From: Desulfobacterales bacterium | GTDB lineage: Bacteria; Desulfobacterota; Desulfobacteria; Desulfobacterales; Desulfobacteraceae | Length of the DNA: 9,853 bases | Assembly (NCBI GenBank): GCA_022361135.1 | Contig: JAKSBM010000017.1 | Span: forward strand, 1-9,853 | Direction of reading: 5' to 3' | Part shown: in pieces, positions 6,516 to 9,853 of the stretch | Numbering within the stretch: the first letter of the stretch is position 1 | Layout: every line of letters starts with the position of its first letter | The notes under the pieces: generated by a model | What the model was told of the DNA's origin: nothing | The model's input: the letters and a program-made list of their open reading frames with translations, nothing else | The model's database searches: none | Program-made: the position numbers and the translations under genes

Positions 6516-7817
6516 ATGTATACCGTCGGCAAATTAGCCAAAAAATTCGGATTATCCCGAAGCACGCTCCTCTATTATGATTCCATTGGATTGCTGCACC
6601 CGAGCCACCACGTCAAAGGCGAATACCGTCACTACTCCGAATCGGATGCAAATACATTAAGGCGCATCTGCATGTACCGGGACGTGGGGGTCAGCCTGAA
6701 AAACATCAAACATATCCTCAACGCGCAAACCCCGTCGGCCACGGCCGAGGTGCTGGAGGATCGCCTCCTTGAGTTAAATGAAGAAGTGGCATCCTTGCAA
6801 CACCAGCAGCGGATCATTGCCGGACTCTTGAGCAAATCCACGCTGCCTGAAAACATGGACGCAACCACATGGACAACCATGTTCCAGGAAGCAGGATTCA
6901 ACACCGAGGAAATGCGCCAATGGCATGCTGAATTTGAGCGCATGAGCCCGGAGGATCATACCCAGTTCCTGGAAATCCTTCACATGCCCAAAAAAGAAAT
7001 TGAAATGATTCGTTCTTGGGCAGCGGCTCCCCAGTCCATTTTGCAACTCAAGCTGGCGTCGGAAGAATTCATGTCCACATTTTTTCGTATTTACGAACAA
7101 TTGGATAGAAAGGGCCCCGGAAATTACGGCACCACGCAACGGGCCTTGCAGTTTTGTGGCGGTTTACCGGAAAATCCAAAACTCCTCGACATTGGCTGCG
7201 GCAGCGGGGCCAATGCCGTCGACCTTGCCCGCATGGGCACGGCAACCATCACCGCCATTGATATATATGAGCCCTATGTTGTGGAAACAAGGAACAAGGC
7301 GATTGCCTCGGGCGTGGCCGAGCAAGTTAAGGCCCAACGGGCCGACATGGCCAAGCTGCCGTTCTCCCCCGGATCCTTTGACATCATCTGGTCCGAGGGC
7401 GCAGCCTATATCATGGGATTTGACGCGGCCCTGGCATATTGGAAACAATTCATGGCACCACGGGGATATCTTGTGGTGAGTGAGGCGGTCTGGCTCCCCG
7501 CCAATTCCCACCATGGGAAGCCCCGGGATTTGAAACAATTCTGGCAGGAAGCCTACCCCAAAATGCGAAACACCGGGGAAAACCTCAATGCCATCGGCAA
7601 ACAGGGATATAAGGTATTGGGGAATTTCATTATTCCCCAGGACCATTGGGATGAATTCTACAATACCCTGGAAGCCCATGTGGCACATCTTCCAAAAACG
7701 ATTTTAAACCGCCCCTATGCAGAAGAAATTCTGGCGTTGATCCATCGGGAAATCCAACTTTACAGAAAATACCGCGGCCACTATGGATACGAATTTTATA
7801 TCATGCAAGGGGCATAG
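6516..7817 (+). CDS. MerR-family regulator fused to a class I SAM-dependent methyltransferase
   Basis: A single 433-residue chain. Residues 1-70 are a MerR winged helix (MYTVGKLAKKFGLSRSTLLY, then YDSIGLL, then KGEYRHYSESD), and about 75-105 form the expected dimerisation coiled coil. Residues about 112-195 are a helical linker (MRQWHAEFERMSPEDHTQFL). From about 200 comes a Rossmann methyltransferase: motif I LLDIGCGSGANAVDLA (223-238), acidic D249 in TAIDIYEPY, the RADMAKLPF adenine loop (275-283), FDIIWSEGAAYIMGF (288-302) and GYLVVSEAVWL (317-327). The start at 6516 matches the canonical MerR opening and has AAGG (6504-6507) 8 nt upstream; ATGs at 6489 and 6447 would only add an unrelated tail. 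The C-x7-C metal-sensing motif of MerR/CueR is absent, so a metal sensor is unlikely. Domains are certain; methyl acceptor and inducer are unknown. It probably shares the GNAT transcript. Confidence 0.9.
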   Translation: MYTVGKLAKKFGLSRSTLLYYDSIGLLHPSHHVKGEYRHYSESDANTLRRICMYRDVGVSLKNIKHILNAQTPSATAEVLEDRLLELNEEVASLQHQQRIIAGLLSKSTLPENMDATTWTTMFQEAGFNTEEMRQWHAEFERMSPEDHTQFLEILHMPKKEIEMIRSWAAAPQSILQLKLASEEFMSTFFRIYEQLDRKGPGNYGTTQRALQFCGGLPENPKLLDIGCGSGANAVDLARMGTATITAIDIYEPYVVETRNKAIASGVAEQVKAQRADMAKLPFSPGSFDIIWSEGAAYIMGFDAALAYWKQFMAPRGYLVVSEAVWLPANSHHGKPRDLKQFWQEAYPKMRNTGENLNAIGKQGYKVLGNFIIPQDHWDEFYNTLEAHVAHLPKTILNRPYAEEILALIHREIQLYRKYRGHYGYEFYIMQGA

Positions 7818-8144
7818 CATTCGTCCGCCATGGCATGGATAATACGGCCAATGTGCGGGTCTTTTGGGCCCACCCGCCGGAATCCCCCCTGTGCCCCGAC
7901 ATGGTCCCCCAATCACACATCCTGGATTTTTTGATTTTCCGGTCCAGAGGATCCAGCCCCGTGGCAGCCCATCCGGGCAGGCCAAACCCAAAACATGGCC
8001 CTGCCCGCATGGGCTCCCCTTTTCATGCCCACCATTATTTCACCCCAATGGACAAATCCCCCCCGGTAGAACTTGACTTTCTGGATTCAAACCCCAATTT
8101 ATGGTACAAATTTGAAATCCCAATACACCTTTCTAGGAGATCCA
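7818..8144. other. Gene-free region between the MerR-methyltransferase and queD
   Basis: No supported gene is seen. A frame at 7835-8161 has no ribosome site, no recognisable domain and a Pro/His/Arg-rich composition typical of C-rich noncoding DNA. GCGGGT (7855-7860) and ACCCGC (7872-7877) can form a 6-bp hairpin with an 11-nt loop, but no T tract follows, so it is not a normal terminator. TTGACT at 8073-8078 is a possible -35 for queDEC, but no good -10 lies 16-18 bp away (AATTTA at 8096-8101 is the best placed). The preQ1-I riboswitch pattern is not evident. Confidence 0.6.
8135..8139 (+). promoter_or_regulatory. Ribosome binding site choosing the queD start
   Basis: AGGAG sits 5 nt before the ATG at 8145. 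This start gives MSGLYEIYVKDHF, the normal QueD N-terminus, so a 24-codon upstream extension from a TTG at 8073 is not needed. Confidence 0.75.
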
Positions 8145-8525
8145 ATGTCAGGTCTATATGAAATTTACGTAAAAGATCACTTTGCAGCCGCCCACGCCCT
8201 CAAGGGCTACGACGGAAACTGCTCCAAACTCCACGGCCACAACTGGATTGTGGAAGCCTATATCCATTGCACCAAGCTGAATCAACTGGGTATCGGCATC
8301 GATTTCAGGGATGTAAAAAAGGTGGTGAAGGATGTCCTTGAAAAGCTGGACCACACCAACCTCAACGAGGTGGCCGAGTTCGGCAGCATCAACCCCACCT
8401 CGGAGAACATCTCCAAGTTCCTTTACATGGAACTCTCCCGCCGGTTGAACACCGAGCACATCCAGGTGCACAAGATCACCGTATTCGAAAGCCCGGGCTG
8501 CGGCTCCTCCTACCAGGAAGTCTAA
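8145..8525 (+). CDS. queD: 6-carboxy-5,6,7,8-tetrahydropterin synthase QueD
   Basis: QueD converts 7,8-dihydroneopterin triphosphate to 6-carboxytetrahydropterin, the first committed step from GTP-derived pterin towards preQ0 and queuosine. The 126 residues match the compact bacterial family. The zinc ligands H17 (FAAAHAL), H30 and H32 (KLHGHNW) are present. The CxxxHGH signature with nucleophile C26, the catalytic pair D69/H70 (KLDHTNLNE) and E115 (VFESPGCG) that grips the pterin are also seen. The CxxxHGH form marks QueD rather than eukaryotic-type pyruvoyltetrahydropterin synthase. Its TAA overlaps the queE ATG by one base (TAATG), indicating translational coupling in a queDEC operon. Confidence 0.95.
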   Translation: MSGLYEIYVKDHFAAAHALKGYDGNCSKLHGHNWIVEAYIHCTKLNQLGIGIDFRDVKKVVKDVLEKLDHTNLNEVAEFGSINPTSENISKFLYMELSRRLNTEHIQVHKITVFESPGCGSSYQEV

Positions 8526-9175
8526 TGGGCCTTTCCATCTGCGAAATATTCCACAGCCTCCAGGGGGAATCCACCCATGCCGGACGCCCCTGCATCTTTG
8601 TCCGCCTATCCCAATGCAATCTGAACTGCTGCTGGTGCGACACCCAATATGCCCGCACCGACGAAGAAGGCATGTTCATGGAATTGGACACCATCCTGGA
8701 AAAAGTGGCGGCCTTTGATTGCAATCTGGTGGAAATCACAGGGGGGGAACCCCTGCTCCAGGACCAGACCCCGGAACTCATCTCCCGACTTCTACAGGCG
8801 GGGTATGAGGTCCTTTTGGAAACCAACGGCAGCCAGGACATCCAACCGGTGGACCCGGCCTGCACCCGGATCCTGGACATCAAATGCCCGGGCAGCGGTG
8901 AGGGGGACTCCTTCCTCTGGTCCAACCTGGACATCCTGGGCCCCGGGGATGAAATCAAATTTGTGGTGGGCAGCCGGGAGGACTATGAATTTGCCCGCAC
9001 CGTGATCACCCGGAAACTGGACCGGATTTCGGGGAAAAAAATCCACCTGTCTCCCGTCTTTGGAAACATCACCCCCCAGACCCTGGCCCAATGGATCATC
9101 CAAGATAATCTCAAGGCAAGACTCTCCCTTCAGCAACACAAACTCATCTGGCATCCGGATCAACGAGGAGTATAA
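8525..9175 (+). CDS. queE: 7-carboxy-7-deazaguanine synthase QueE (radical SAM)
   Basis: QueE rearranges 6-carboxytetrahydropterin into 7-carboxy-7-deazaguanine with SAM, a [4Fe-4S] cluster and Mg2+. Of its 216 residues, the first 40 hold the family marks: FHSLQGES (9-16), AGRPCIFVRL (19-28) and the radical SAM cysteines in CNLNCCWCDT (C31, C35, C38; CxxxCxxC spacing). C36 is an extra cysteine outside the cluster motif. EITGGEPLL (70-78) carries the GGEP that contacts the SAM amino group, followed by LLETNGSQD (97-105) and DIKCPGSGE (118-126), both typical of QueE. The start overlaps the queD stop by one base. The queC ribosome site lies inside its final codons. Normal length and an intact motif set suggest an active enzyme. 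Confidence 0.96.
   Translation: MGLSICEIFHSLQGESTHAGRPCIFVRLSQCNLNCCWCDTQYARTDEEGMFMELDTILEKVAAFDCNLVEITGGEPLLQDQTPELISRLLQAGYEVLLETNGSQDIQPVDPACTRILDIKCPGSGEGDSFLWSNLDILGPGDEIKFVVGSREDYEFARTVITRKLDRISGKKIHLSPVFGNITPQTLAQWIIQDNLKARLSLQQHKLIWHPDQRGV
9165..9170 (+). promoter_or_regulatory. Ribosome binding site of queC inside the end of queE
   Basis: GAGGAG ends 8 nt before the queC ATG at 9179 and lies within the last codons of queE, consistent with a coupled operon. Confidence 0.75.
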
Positions 9176-9178
9176 ATC

Positions 9179-9853
9179 ATGACGAAAAAAGCGGTTGTGC
9201 TGTCCTCCGGCGGCATCGACTCCACCACAGCCATGGCCATGGCCAAGGACGCGGGGTTTGAGGTTTACAGCCTCTCCTTCCGCTACGGCCAGCGGCACAG
9301 CGTGGAGCTGGACTGTTCAAAAAAAGTGGCCGCCCACCTGGGGGCCAGTGACCATAAGATCATCGACATCGACCTGCGGCAATTCGGCGGATCCGCCCTC
9401 ACCGCAGACATTGACGTGCCCAAGCATGAACGGGCCGAAGAGTTGGACGACACCGAGGTCCCCATCACCTATGTCCCGGCCCGGAACACCATCTTCCTCT
9501 CCTATGCCATGGCCTGGGCCGAGGTTCTCAAGGCCACGGCCATTTACATCGGCGTCACGGCCGTGGATTTTTCCGGCTACCCCGACTGCCGCCCGGATTT
9601 CATCCAGGCCTTTGAAACCATGGCCAACCTGGCCACGGTCACCGGCCGCACCGGCGAAGCCCCCATGGAAATCCACACCCCCCTCATTGAGCTTTCCAAG
9701 GGGGAAATCATCCGGGCCGGCCACGACCTGGGCGTGGACTATGGGCTGACCATCTCCTGCTACGACCCCGACCACCGGGGCCGCTCCTGCGGAGGCTGCG
9801 ATTCCTGCCTCCACCGCATTAAGGGCTTTGAAGAGGCCGGTATCCCCGACCCC
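9179..9853 (+). CDS. queC: 7-cyano-7-deazaguanine (preQ0) synthase QueC, 3' end cut by window
   Basis: QueC turns 7-carboxy-7-deazaguanine into preQ0 using ATP and ammonia. The frame is open from the ATG at 9179 to the window edge: 225 residues are seen and the family is about 220-235 long, so only a few residues and the stop are missing. The N-terminal PP-loop [12 protein letters not shown] (9-20) binds [14 protein letters not shown] (34-44), [15 protein letters not shown] (96-110) and [17 protein letters not shown] (125-141) are QueC hallmarks. The zinc site is complete: C194 (TISCYDP), then C204, C207 and C210 in CGGCDSC. The ATG lies 3 nt after the queE stop with its own GAGGAG. This is the third consecutive step of the pathway begun by queD and queE; folE and queF are not in the window. 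Confidence 0.96.
   Translation, partial: MTKKAVVLSSGGIDSTTAMAMAKDAGFEVYSLSFRYGQRHSVELDCSKKVAAHLGASDHKIIDIDLRQFGGSALTADIDVPKHERAEELDDTEVPITYVPARNTIFLSYAMAWAEVLKATAIYIGVTAVDFSGYPDCRPDFIQAFETMANLATVTGRTGEAPMEIHTPLIELSKGEIIRAGHDLGVDYGLTISCYDPDHRGRSCGGCDSCLHRIKGFEEAGIPDP

Noticed and set aside
7855..7877. Terminator after the MerR-methyltransferase gene
   Set aside because: Only a 6-bp stem with an 11-nt loop and no following T tract.
8080..8110. Second copy of the tRNA 3' end (attachment duplicate)
   Set aside because: ATTCAAACCCC vaguely recalls a T arm, but there is no continuous match to the tRNA at 5452-5479.
8073..8144. N-terminal extension of QueD from a TTG start
   Set aside because: Adds 24 residues not found in QueD; the ATG at 8145 has a well-placed AGGAG.
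8090..8144. preQ1-I riboswitch in the queD leader
   Set aside because: The A-rich tail with ACTA-type pairing ahead of the ribosome site and the small C-rich loop stem are not found.
7835..8161. 108-codon + strand frame before queD
   Set aside because: No ribosome site, no domain, Pro/His/Arg-rich composition, and it overruns the queD start.
9195..9749. 184-codon + strand frame in another phase
   Set aside because: Lies wholly inside queC, whose own frame has all family motifs.

Overview
The window looks like a chromosomal stretch from an anaerobic Deltaproteobacteria-type bacterium (Desulfobacterota, perhaps Desulfobacteraceae-like). This rests on gene content: a very long acidic MJ0042-type zinc-ribbon/DUF3426 membrane protein behind hpt, a zinc-finger-less DnaJ, a queDEC cluster, and tRNA-Met sequence style. 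No 16S or other phylogenetic marker is present, so the placement is inference. All real genes are on the + strand.

Layout. (1) 2-1387: 3' three-quarters of mnmG (gidA), the tRNA wobble-uridine modification enzyme; its 5' end lies outside the window. Its codon choice switches abruptly near nt 790-840. (2) 1400-5352: a probable three-gene operon behind a good sigma70-like promoter: a CbpA-type J-domain co-chaperone, hypoxanthine phosphoribosyltransferase (hpt), and an 803-residue zinc-ribbon, acidic-linker, single-TM protein with a periplasmic DUF3426 domain. (3) 5361-5522: a self-contained tRNA unit with promoter, tRNA-CAT (elongator Met most likely) with encoded CCA, and a perfect 15-bp intrinsic terminator. 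(4) 5523-8144: an accessory-looking segment. It has gene-poor flanks, a tandem decamer beside the tRNA, a promoter with the 19-bp spacer typical of MerR-controlled promoters, a GNAT acetyltransferase, and a MerR regulator fused in one chain to a class I SAM methyltransferase. (5) 8145-9853: queD-queE-queC, three consecutive steps of preQ0/queuosine synthesis, tightly packed; queC runs off the window just before its end.

How the genes fit together. mnmG and queDEC both serve tRNA wobble-base modification, and a tRNA gene lies between them; whether this neighbourhood has meaning is unknown. The J-protein/hpt/zinc-ribbon genes are packed closely enough to be co-transcribed but have no obvious shared pathway. 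The GNAT and MerR-methyltransferase genes are the best candidate for an undescribed system: two group-transfer enzymes, one carrying its own DNA-binding and dimerisation domains, behind a promoter whose geometry suits MerR-type control. That points to an inducible modification or resistance circuit, but the ligand and targets cannot be read from sequence.
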